Positions 44,104 to 54,000 of a stretch of 64,000 nucleotides of DNA are shown piece after piece (the first letter of the stretch is position 1; each line of letters begins with the position of its first letter). The position numbers and the translations under genes were made by a program. Origin of the DNA: Nothophaeocryptopus gaeumannii (lineage: Eukaryota; Ascomycota; Dothideomycetes; Mycosphaerellales; Mycosphaerellaceae); NCBI GenBank assembly GCA_031771865.1, contig JASISA010000010.1, positions 496,001 through 560,000 of the forward strand. Reading direction: 5' to 3'. The notes below the pieces were generated by a model. That model ran no database searches. It saw only the letters and a program-made list of their open reading frames with translations, and was not told where the DNA came from.

Positions 44104-44568
44104 GCGAATGCTACGAAAGAGGAAGGTCGCAATCTGAGATGGTAGACAAGGAGCATCGGCATTGTTGAAGCGCTCAGACGGGTACTGCTAGTGTCGAGCC
44201 GTTGGGGCAATTGTGTGAAGCATGTACAGGACATGGCGTTCGCGGTGTCTACGATGGTGCTAGTGATACCCTCTCAGACAGATAGATAGACCGTCGGCTA
44301 GCCAGCCATCTCAATGCAGAAACAAAGTCGACAGCAACATGCTATCCCGCTCACTCTGACTCACTCTGTTTTCCTCAGCTTTGGTGGTGATATCGTGCAC
44401 GTGACCGAACTCCGACTGCCGACCCCGAAATTGTGGAAGGTGCGATTGATTTGAAAGCACGCCAAGACATTCCGCCGTCCACACCTCGCACTTCATCAAA
44501 GAACGTCAGCGCACCTCCTCTTCTCTTCTCCCACACACCCAACGACACCACCACACAACACCTTCACA
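44104..44568. promoter_or_regulatory. Region between eL30 stop and uL16 start (uL16 promoter)
   Basis: Two ribosomal protein genes run in the same direction, 465 bases apart. The last 100 bases are C/A-rich (ctcttctcccacacaccc) as in leaders of highly expressed fungal genes. No specific factor site was assigned. Confidence 0.5.
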
Positions 44569-45345
44569 ATGGCCCGTCGTCCAGCGCGTTGCTACCGGTA
44601 CTGCAAGAACAAGCCGTACCCGAAGTCCCGATTCAACCGCGGTGTGCCAGACCCAAAGATCCGAATCTTCGACCTGGGCCGCAAGCGTGCGAACGTCGAC
44701 GAGTTCCCAACCTGCGTTCACCTCATCTCCAACGAGTATGAGCAGCTGAGCTCTGAGGCCCTCGAGGCCGCTCGTATTTGCGCCAACAAGTAAGATCAGG
44801 AAAGAGGATAAGAGTGAGGAAATTGGATACTAATACTTCTGAAGGTACATGGTCAAGACTGCCGGAAAGGAAGGTTTCCACATGCGTGTCCGCGCGCACC
44901 CATACCACGTTGTCCGCATCAACAAGATGTTGTCGTGCGCTGGTGCCGATAGACTGCAAACTGGAATGCGTGGTGCTTTCGGCAAGCCAAACGGCACTGT
45001 TGCCCGTGTCAACATCGGCCAGATCCTCCTCTCCATCCGCACTCGTGACTCTCGTGAGTATCATCAAACAACCCACTTACGGCCTACCTCCCTGACTTAA
45101 CAATTCCAGACCGCGCCACCGCCATTGAGGCCCTCCGCCGCTCTCAGTACAAGTTCCCGGGTCGCCAAAAGATCATCGTCTCCAAGAACTGGGGTTTCAC
45201 TCCTCTCCGCCGCGAGGAGTACATCGAGAAGCGCCAGGCTGGTGCCGTCCGTGTCGACGGTGCTTACGTCCAGTTCCTCAGCAAGCACGGCCCCATCGAG
45301 TACAACCTCCGCCGATTCCCAGACGCCTTTTCTACCGAGGCATAA
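44569..45345 (+). CDS. RPL10: 60S ribosomal protein uL16 (L10)
   Basis: Three exons (44569-44789, 44845-45053, 45110-45345) encode 221 residues, the usual eukaryotic length. It begins MARRPARCYRYCKNKPYPKS, contains RGVPDPKIRIFDLGRK and the loop region GMRGAFGKPNGTVARV, then a C-terminal part with FPGRQKIIVSKNWGFT. uL16 joins the 60S subunit late, in the cytoplasm, and is needed for subunit joining. All splice sites are standard. It follows eL30 on the same strand. Confidence 0.98.
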
Positions 45346-45689
45346 GCGTGGTTTGAGTGGGAGGGTTACGGTTACGTCTGAGGTTGCATGAGGCATACGA
45401 ACGGTTCCAAGTCAAAGAGCGAGGGCTAAGGGTTGGTCTTCGCACCATCATGGAAAAATACAGGCATGGGCGTATCTGGTAGGCTCGGAAATGCTTTTTC
45501 CAAAGAATGAGAGACTCATGTCGTGCTGAATGGAAATGAAGTTGCGAACAATCCTCTCTCTTAGCTTCTACTTCATGTTGCTCCCCGCGTTCACGGTCGA
45601 GCCACATGCTTACCAATCTGCTTCCAGTGAACCGATGCTACTCACGCAGACCAGTACTACCTTTACAAACTCCTTTGCCGACACGCACA
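45346..45689. other. Convergent 3' flank of uL16 and the 46 kb membrane-protein gene
   Basis: Both neighbours end here. Nothing but 3' flanking sequence was recognised. Confidence 0.5.
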
Positions 45690-46381
45690 TCACTTCCTCT
45701 CCAGAAAAGCATTCACCTCGCCGTTCTTGACCTCCGGCAAGTCCCACATCCCCGGCCTCTTCTTCACTGGCTTTCCATCACCCTTCCCACTCATGAGACC
45801 CAGACCTCGATCAATTTGATTGCTCATGTGTTCCTGCATAAACGGAGTCTCAGCGAACGGAAGGTATGGAGGCATGTGACGATACCAGTTTTCGGGCGCT
45901 GGCATCGTTTCGAAGAAGGAAGGGATTCTGGCGGGGTTGACCATTTACGTGGATGGTGGGCGGGTTTGTGGAGGATATGACTGTGCCGCGCTGGCGCCAA
46001 TTGGGACCGTAGCGGCCGTGTTGGGCGAGGTAGGTGGTTGCGAATTCTTTGCCGGGTTGGGGGGGGGGAGGTCGTGGAGGATGCGGTTGTATGTTTGGGT
46101 GATGTGGTCTTGGAAATTGGTTCGTTTAGGAGGTTCTGTGTTATGTGGGTGAGTCGGTGCGATGGAGATTTGGAAAATCTCTGCTCACCTTTCTTCTTCA
46201 ACCATTGTGTGTAGGGAAGGCATATGAGTAGGAGGCCGAAGGGGAAAAGGATGAAGCTGACGATCTGGAAGACGCCGTGGAGATTCTCAGTAGGATGGAG
46301 TAGCAGGAACGTGGCGAAGATGAAGGAGATGGTCCCGGCTAGTTGGTAGAGTCTGTCCTTGGTGGAGAGACTGGTGGACAT
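45690..46381 (-). CDS. Conserved-looking membrane protein with two apparent frameshifts
   Basis: Exon 1 (46381-46189) encodes two hydrophobic segments (YQLAGTISFIFATFLLL and FQIVSFILFPFGLLLICL). After a 53-base intron, exon 2 begins at 46135 and reads NFQDHITQTYNRILHDLPPP. The most protein-like continuation (EFATTYLAQHGRYGPNWRQ then TVISSTNPPTIHV) needs one extra base within a run of 10 G at 46059-46068. Further on, the convincing C-terminal part (VNPARIPSFFETMPAPENW to a stop at 45690) needs one base fewer near the TTT at 45944-45946. Both problems are at homopolymers and cancel out, so base-call errors in an intact gene are likely; a true pseudogene is possible. An in-frame ATG at 46444 is an alternative start. 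Function unknown. Confidence 0.55.
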
Positions 46382-47157
46382 GTTGTCAGATGCTATGTTT
46401 CGTTGAGACAGAGGTTGGGTTAGTATTTGTGTTGAAAGAACCATGCTGATGGCATTGCAGCGCTCTTGATATACATCGTCGTTCCGATTTTGGGGACTAC
46501 ATTATGTAGAGAGACGAAATGCTGTGAAACATGCCTGCCTCATTCATTTGCTCTTTGAGAGGCTCCGTGTCTTGTCTTCTGACTCTAAGCTTTCATTTGT
46601 GAGACATCAAGGCAGAAGCCAGCACAGTTCTATGCTTGCTAGGCACTAACACCGACTCCCTTGCTTGAGACATTTCTTGATGTTTCGCTGGCCGTATATT
46701 GGAATATCGCTGTGGATCTAGCCGACGATGAGGATGGCTTACATGTGACTGGAAGACATAGGAGAACGCGTTAAGATGTTATAAAGTAGTCGATTGGCTC
46801 TTTATCTGGGTAGACTGGCTGGAGGCCGCCAGCCCACACCACCATGCTTGGCAGGGAGAGGGAGGGATCCGAGCATCCTTCCTTCTTGCCTCGACACCGT
46901 TCCATCTCGGAATCAGCTGTCAACAACATCTAAGGCCATATCTCGTCAGGCTAGCCTTCAATCTAGATGTTATAATACCATTTGGATAATGACGGTGTCG
47001 TAGGCATAATACTATGCAAGTGAGTTGCACAAGGCACGGCTGAGCCTGAGGCGCAGCCAGCCGCCATCCCAACGTCCTCCTCTGGCTCTCCGTGCGGTTC
47101 CTCATATACAAGTACTATCTCTTGGTATCTAGTACATCCTCTGTCTGCAATGATCCG
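46382..47157. other. Intergenic region
   Basis: No gene was recognised. The region separates two divergent genes and should contain both promoters. An in-frame upstream extension of the membrane protein to 46444 is possible. Confidence 0.45.
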
Positions 47158-49068
47158 ATGCGACTACTTCATATCGAATCTCGGCGCTTCGAAGAATTCG
47201 CCCCAGGTACGGAACCACTCTTCGCCATAGCATCGCATAGATGGCGAGCAAATGAAGTCACTTACAAGGAGTTCAAGAAACGGCAGGATGTCTACTCCTT
47301 GGGTTCGGAAAAGGTCGACAAGTTCTGCTGGACTATTCACCAAATGAACAAGCAGGTCATCAGCTCAGAGGCTTGGAAGGCAATGGGGTTCGGGCTTTCT
47401 TGCGAATGGCTTTGGATAGACACCGCTTGCATCAACAAGAAAGACAGCGCGGAGCTATCGGAGGCCATCAACTCCATGTTTGGGTGGTACCGCAGCGCAG
47501 CAGTCTGTTATGCTTATCTGGACGACGTCAGGAGTACACTGGACTTCCAAGGCGCGATGCTGGACTTTATGCGGAGCGAATGGTTTACGAGAGGCTGGAC
47601 GCTGCAAGAACTCCTAGCTCCTCGAGTTGTGGTGTTTTTGACCAAGGACTGGGAGGTTCTTGGGCATGTGTGTGGCTATGAGAAGCGCATGTGCGACACG
47701 GTTTGTCGAGGCTTCGGCCAGCGAGTGGATTTCATCGTTAGCCGAATCACCAAACTACCGCTGGACGTGATCAGGAATTATGATAACGCCGCACAACTGA
47801 AAATTGGCGAGAAGCTGAGTTGGATCAAGACTCGGCACACGACACGGCCCGAAGACAAGGCTTACTGTCTGCTGGGGATTCTCAACGTCTTCCTGTCACC
47901 AATCTATGGCGAGGGCACGAATGCCTGGGCGCGACTATGGACAGCTGTTCAAGATGCCGCAAAAGTCAAAGTCACGCTAGCCAGCAGAAATGACGCCCCG
48001 GCACAGCAGACGTATGGGTCAGAGCTGGCGCAGGCAGAGTATCCCGCGCGCAGTAAGACAGACTCCGAGGAGCGCAGAATCAGAGCTCTGGAGTATGTCA
48101 AGGCAACTACAATTGCGGTACCACGCAGCAGGACCGATGCAGAAGAACGCAAAATAAGGGCTTTAGCATCTTCTTTCACGCCCGCCGATGGATTGACAGA
48201 TTCCAATGTCAGTCTGAGTTTACCTTCTCTGCCAGTCAACTCAACGATGAGCGCAACAGACACAACATCTTTTGGGGGCCTGGTCAGGACTACGAATACT
48301 AGCTATGGAGGAACGTTTTCCAACATTACGATGTTCGAAACTCCGTGCAGCTCATGCAGGAAACCCATCTATGTGAACAAGAACGTAGTCATGTGTCGGA
48401 ATCCGGAGTGCCACACTCCACTGTATCATCCGGACTGCACGGACTGCCTTGAAGGTCAGAATTGGTCCTGTTGGCAATGTAGACCTTCAAAAGGGGAGCT
48501 TGCGGATCCAGAGCAGCCAATATCTGCTGAAAGCTCAACATCAAGGCCGTCTGCAGCGGAATCGGTAAATCTCCATCAAAGCGCTGTCGGCTTCAACGTG
48601 AGCGAAGGACACTCTGAGCTCAAACAGGTGCTATCCATCCCGGAGGTTTCAGTATTTGAGCCATCACCTGAGGACCTCGAGGAACCGGTCTCTCCAATGT
48701 CGGATACACATCCTGATGACGGCGAGCAACCGCCCTCCCAAATTGCAAACGCACCTCAAAGCCATCAACAGGCTACTGAAAGGATCATCGTCGATATACC
48801 CCAGCGAGCGAAAAGTCTCGACCCGATCGAAGAAGTCCCGACACCAGTAGAAGGAGCTGAGTATGACAATGGGTCAAGTGGACAAGAACATTACTCCGCG
48901 CCGCTTCGGCGAAGGGGTCTACCTGATTGGACTTTGAAGAACTTTATGCCAATGATGCGGCGACGACTCAGTATACGAGCGACAGATGACAAGCCGGAGA
49001 AACAGAACAGACTGATACGACGCAAGTCGCGAAAGGCATCTACGCAGGCATTAGACAGTGTTGATTGA
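47158..49068 (+). CDS. HET-domain protein with C-terminal zinc-finger-like module
   Basis: A single exon from the ATG at 47158 encodes 636 residues. The N-terminal HET domain has the expected blocks: MRLLHIESRRFEEF, then FAIASHRW, CEWLWIDTACINKKDSAELS, AINSMFGWYRSAAVCYAYL and the signature FTRGWTLQELLAPRVVVFL, ending RPEDKAYCLLGILNVF and YGEG. HET domains trigger cell death on incompatible fusion. Residues about 298-345 contain a duplicated block (TDSEERRIRAL and TDAEERKIRAL). At about residues 396-440 a cysteine/histidine-rich module (CSSCRKPIYV, then CRNPECHTPLYHPDCTDC and CWQC) resembles a RING- or PHD-type zinc finger. The Ser/Pro/Glu-rich rest looks disordered, with a basic C-terminus. 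No NACHT or repeat domain follows, so it is not a full NLR. Confidence 0.87.
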   Translation: MRLLHIESRRFEEFAPGTEPLFAIASHRWRANEVTYKEFKKRQDVYSLGSEKVDKFCWTIHQMNKQVISSEAWKAMGFGLSCEWLWIDTACINKKDSAELSEAINSMFGWYRSAAVCYAYLDDVRSTLDFQGAMLDFMRSEWFTRGWTLQELLAPRVVVFLTKDWEVLGHVCGYEKRMCDTVCRGFGQRVDFIVSRITKLPLDVIRNYDNAAQLKIGEKLSWIKTRHTTRPEDKAYCLLGILNVFLSPIYGEGTNAWARLWTAVQDAAKVKVTLASRNDAPAQQTYGSELAQAEYPARSKTDSEERRIRALEYVKATTIAVPRSRTDAEERKIRALASSFTPADGLTDSNVSLSLPSLPVNSTMSATDTTSFGGLVRTTNTSYGGTFSNITMFETPCSSCRKPIYVNKNVVMCRNPECHTPLYHPDCTDCLEGQNWSCWQCRPSKGELADPEQPISAESSTSRPSAAESVNLHQSAVGFNVSEGHSELKQVLSIPEVSVFEPSPEDLEEPVSPMSDTHPDDGEQPPSQIANAPQSHQQATERIIVDIPQRAKSLDPIEEVPTPVEGAEYDNGSSGQEHYSAPLRRRGLPDWTLKNFMPMMRRRLSIRATDDKPEKQNRLIRRKSRKASTQALDSVD

Positions 49069-49076
49069 CGAGCTGC

Positions 49077-49706
49077 TCAAAATGTATGCGTACTCGTGCT
49101 CAAGGCCTCAGCTCCACCTTCGTACCATCGCTCTCTCCGCTCCTTGATCCCACTCTCGCCTTCTCTAGCGGGTACCCTTTCGTGTCCTCCTACAATAACC
49201 AGAGGACCGCCACAACAACTATGCCTCCCATCAAAACCATGACCTGCACTTGAACCGCAATAAGTGCGACCTGCGCCATTTCCCGCTGAGCTAAACACTT
49301 TGTCAGTACTCATATCACCCCCATTCTCATCCACATAATCCAGCTTACTTCTTGGTCCCTCTTTCCGGCCCTGTTTCTGGGCCACCAGAGCCCCCACAAT
49401 CGCCGTAGCTGACATGAAGACCAAATGAGCAAAGCAATACAAGACGACCTTGAAGTCATCATTCAAGATGTCTTTGCCCTTACTGCGGAGGTTGATGGCG
49501 ATCAAGGTGAGCATGAGGGCCAAGCTGGCGGTTTGTAGGGAGAGGACGGTGGCAGCGCGAAGGAGATGGGAGGCGAGGATGCAGCCGTGTGGGTTCGTAT
49601 GCTCATTGCCAGACCCGATGTCGGTTTTGAGGGTGGATGGCTGCTTGAGAGTGGCACTGTGCTGGTCAACACCGCCTGCCTTGGCGAGCTTCGAGGTGTA
49701 GTCCAT
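49077..49706 (-). CDS. Hypothetical membrane protein
   Basis: One frame of 209 codons contains hydrophobic segments at about residues 48-70 (LRAATVLSLQTASLALMLTL) and 85-108 (VVLYCFAHLVFMSATAIVGAL), with a basic loop after them. The Gly/Cys/His-rich remainder is odd and may include an intron (a GTGTTTAG-like donor follows the codons for MSTDKVFSSAG). The 3' end is only 8 bases from the HET gene's stop on the other strand. No family recognised; the N-terminal two thirds look like a real membrane protein, and the end is uncertain. Confidence 0.45.
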   Translation of the reverse strand: MDYTSKLAKAGGVDQHSATLKQPSTLKTDIGSGNEHTNPHGCILASHLLRAATVLSLQTASLALMLTLIAINLRSKGKDILNDDFKVVLYCFAHLVFMSATAIVGALVAQKQGRKEGPRSKLDYVDENGGDMSTDKVFSSAGNGAGRTYCGSSAGHGFDGRHSCCGGPLVIVGGHERVPAREGESGIKERRERWYEGGAEALSTSTHTF

Positions 49707-51064
49707 TGTAACGGTGGGACCTATCGCAGTAGCTGGTATGGTATCGCAAACTAAAATCGGTAGCAGCTCTTGCTGTAGCTGTTGACAGATGATGTTCAGG
49801 GATGGCGTGGAGACGAAAGGAAGGTTTTAAAGGCAGACTTGACGGGTTTTTGTAATCGAGACATAGTGATGCACGGACCACACTTCTCTCGCGCTTGTGA
49901 ACCTGCCGCTTCACACTCACATGTTGACGCATAAGGACACTCCAACCTATGGCTGCTGATTCTCTGGCTAATGTCCGGAATAGAAGCGAAAAGAGATAAG
50001 AGGCAACGCGAAAAGACATGGCGTCTGCAAGTTGTAGACAAGAAGAGACTGCTCTGTGCTGTCGTCAGACTGGGCATGAATCCGCCGGGTTCAGTAAAGC
50101 GCTTCAGTTTCAATGACTGAATCCGTCGGGGCACATCATGGCCTTCCTGACATGGCGTAAAATCGTGGGACGATCGCGTTTCGGCTAATGTAATTCTTAC
50201 AAGTCAATGTGGTGATGTGGAGGTGTAGAGGATATCGATGGACACGAACGGGCTCCTGTGCTCATGCCGAGTGCACGGGCCACCAGCTTGGCGCGCTTGT
50301 GAAGGAGCTGCTTCAACCACATGCCATCACATAAGCGTTTGCTCACGGGTGATCACTGAAGTATAGCGGACAAAGAAAACGACGGGAGGTAATGCACAAG
50401 AGCAGCATATTAAACGGACAAGGTAAGTCAAGCATCCTTTTGTCATCTCTAGTGTTGCTCTTAGAGATGGTGGTAGTCGTGATCGAGGCTTGTCTTGGAT
50501 ATCGAGGGAGAGATGCTCGAAGCAGGGGACCGTCCGCGATTTATAGTCCAGATCCAATGGTCCGCCGTAGTCGTGAATGAATACGCAGCTGCAATGCATG
50601 GCCTCGTGAGCACATCAGGTCGACTCTACGGGCAGGTCCACATGGAATCTCAACTGGACTTGTGAAAGTACGCATCTACTGCGTGCTACAGCGGAGCCAT
50701 AGTCCGCTCGAGAGTTTCTCCAGCGGCTGCATTCGATACAGTTTCTCTTGATAGAAAAGACATACTCGATTACGAGTATAGCAGTCCAATGACACTGTTC
50801 AGTCGAGAATATCCACCAGCAGAAGTTGCTGGATCTTCATGCTCGCAGTGTTAATCCATATATCAATAGCAGATAGCTTGCTGCGGGTTGGTCCAATCGA
50901 TGCTCATTTCATGGGACGGAGACGTTGCCTGTTTGATCAATCATAGCAAATGAAAGCTGCAGTTGAGCCGGGTATGGAATACGAAAGTCGTCAACAAGAG
51001 CCTCCCACAATTGTCCCCAGCGCCAAACTAAACGAACTGTACACCTCACCCGTGGACCGCCGAA
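49707..51064. other. Intergenic region
   Basis: No recognisable coding family over about 1.36 kb; short frames on both strands have no motif. The end next to 51064 is the 3' flank of the Bub1-like gene. Confidence 0.45.
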
Positions 51065-54000
51065 TCACGCCTTCCCACCCCTCCTCCTCCTCACCGCAAT
51101 AGCTCCCTCCATCTTACTTATCATCCCCTTCAACCCAATTCCCCTCTCACAATTCTCCTCCAACCACCCTTCCATCCTCTCCCTAATACCCCTCATGCCT
51201 TTCACAACCGGCATCTTCTTCCCCTCCTCCATCTCCACATGCGCCAGCGGATTGAGCAACAACCCAAACACCTCCGCCCATATCTCAGTTTGCCAATACC
51301 TCTTGAAATTCTCTCGGATACGATATGTCTTTGTGGCGCCGTGGCCGAGGGTGGAGGTTTTGTCGGCGACGGTTTCCATGTATTTTCCAAACAACATGGA
51401 GTGGATGATCCCCGCGAGACCATGGTAGTCGATTTGGTAAGTCCAGGGACGGAGTTCGCGCATTTCGGCGCAATCTGCTTCGGAGGTTTTCCAATCCGCG
51501 ATGAAAGCTACATTGGGGATGAATTGCTTCATGTCGATTCCGCGGCCGAGATCGATGAGGCAGACACCTTTGCTGCTCCAGCCGTGCGCGCCTGAAGGGA
51601 AGTATGTCGCGGACCAATCGGTCTCGACGGTGGAATCGTCGAATCGGACGAGGACGTTGTCGCCCTTCAAATCTCCGTGAATGAGTTGTTTAGAATGCAT
51701 AGCTTCTGTAACGCGAAGGAGCTCGACAGTGAACCACATGGAGAGCATTTCGTCCATTCCGCCTCCACTACTGCCTTCTTGGCGGGCAATGTTGACGAGG
51801 TCGAGAAGTGTTCCTTGGTCACGGAACTCTTCTACGAGGAAACATTCGTCTCGGAAGAGATGCATTTCGTGTGCGCGGACGATCGATTCTGCGGCGCGGC
51901 TAACGCCTAGACGACGGTGTGTTGCGCGGAGAATGTAGAATTCCCATGTGCTGGGAGGTTCTTCCATTTTGATGGCTTCGAGGGGTTTGCGGTGTGATGC
52001 CTTGCCGACAGCGCGAGACGCTGGCGGAGGGGCGTTCTGATCGCCGAGGAGGTCCTCGTCTTCATCGACAGCGGACACTGCTGCGCTGTTCTCAACCAAG
52101 TAGACGGGGGCGAAAGTACCAGCTCCCAGTTCTCGCTTGACGGTGTACGTCCCTTGGGCGTCGATCAGATGGATCATGGGCGGTATCACAGTGGTCTTTT
52201 CCTGGGACTGGCTCTGGCTGTTCTTTTGCTTGGCTTGGGATCGGACGAATTTCTTGATCTCTGCTGTCTTGCCGTAGCTTGCATTTGTGTGCTCGAAGTA
52301 CCCTTCGAACGATGAGAGTGGTGGCTTCATCTGGGAGAGAATCGTTTGTCGCAAGTGCGGGTCCATGGGATTGCATTGCTGGTCTTTGATGATTGGGCCC
52401 GTCTGTGTCGGCTCTGATGTTGAGGCCTCCACTTTCGCATCGACTTGCGACTTTGCCGTCCCCTGACGAAGCGAGAGTGTCCCTTTGGTGCTCTTCGTTC
52501 GGATCGGCTGGAGTACCTTGCGCTTGTCTTCATCCATGTCAGCAGTCACATCGTCGAAAGGACTGCTAGGGGGTTCATCGTCGTCACCAAAGTCTTCAGG
52601 CATACCGTTCTTCCTACTCGGTGTCTTCGCACCAAAGTACTCTTTGTCGGCTTTGGCAGTGGCAATGCCCAGTGAAGACTCAGTCTGCTCAACTATGGGA
52701 GTCATGAAGGGCAATCGGTGGTTTGGGATGATAGACATGTCGCGCATCTGCATGACCGGTGGCTCATAGTCTTCTGGCGGTACAGGCACATATCGCGTTC
52801 GCGGGTTCTCATCAATTGGCGTGACTGCTTCGTCCGCTTGGCGCTCCGAGTAGACGTTCTCCGATGTGACCTGCGCTGATTCGACTTCGCTCTCGCCTTC
52901 GCGAGGCACGTGCTTGCTAGATGTGAAGTCCGACCAGGCGGAGACGTCTGTTCGGTCGTCTGCGTCTTCACCTTGCTGAGCACCGAGCAGCTCGTTCCTC
53001 GTCTCATCGCCATACTCGCTTGCGGGCGCGGAGAGCTTTCCAGTGGCCGTACTTTCGTCGCCTGTCGTGTAGTCATCCTCGTCATCATCGCTGCTTTGAT
53101 CAGACTCTTCGGACTCTTCATCTTGCTCGGGCTGTGATTGTAGTGGCTGGTTGAAAATGCCATATATTTCGTCCATGGCCTCCTTGGTGTTGATGGTCAT
53201 GGTCGGTTCCGGCACTACTGACTTTCTCCGTTTCGGCTTCGATTTTGGAGAGTCCATGTTGAGCTTTATTGTCTGCGTCTCATTCTTGATGTGTTGGTTG
53301 TCCATCACCTTGATCTTCCGTGTCCGATTCTGCCTCTCTTCCCTTCGAGCCTTCCTCGCTAGGTCAACTTCCTGCTTGGAAGGAGGCGTGTTCTCGTCAT
53401 CCTCGTCATTCAATGCGATCGTAGCGGTCTTCGATCGTGCTTCTTCAGGTGACTGATTCTCCTTTGTATCCAGATCCGCGTCCTCAAAGATCTTGAAACC
53501 TCGATCCCTCGGTTTGGGACGCATCTCTGGGATCACGTCGGTCTCCTCTAATGACTCTTTTGGTTCGGGCGCAGGCGTAGGCATCGCAGTTGCTGGATCA
53601 TCGAGATGAATGGAGAATGAATCGTGCTTCTCCGCCTCTTTCTCTCTCAGCCTCTCCGCCTTGATCTTCCGCCAGTCTTTGCTTAGCCATCCACGATGTC
53701 GTGCACGCAGCTCTTCAAAACAGTATTCTGCTGACAGGTTGCCAGCTTCAGGGTAAACAGCCTCCAGATTGACAAACACGCACTCCATCCTACCGGTCTT
53801 TTCATTGAAAACACACTGCTGCTCATGATTACTATTCGATGACGGTGAGGAAAGGTGTCGTGGCATTAAGCGGGTCTGTATATAAATGCGATACTTAGTC
53901 CTACATTCGTAAATATATGATGCATCCGAAGAGGGTTGAGGGAGGCTTACCTGGTCTTTGAACACCATCATCTTGGGCATGCCGCCGTTCGTTTTCCCGA

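Noticed and set aside
45906..45956. 51-base intron GTAAAT..CCAG to explain the second frame change in the 46 kb gene
   Set aside because: Splicing it does not restore the frame of the C-terminal part and removes codons that read well.
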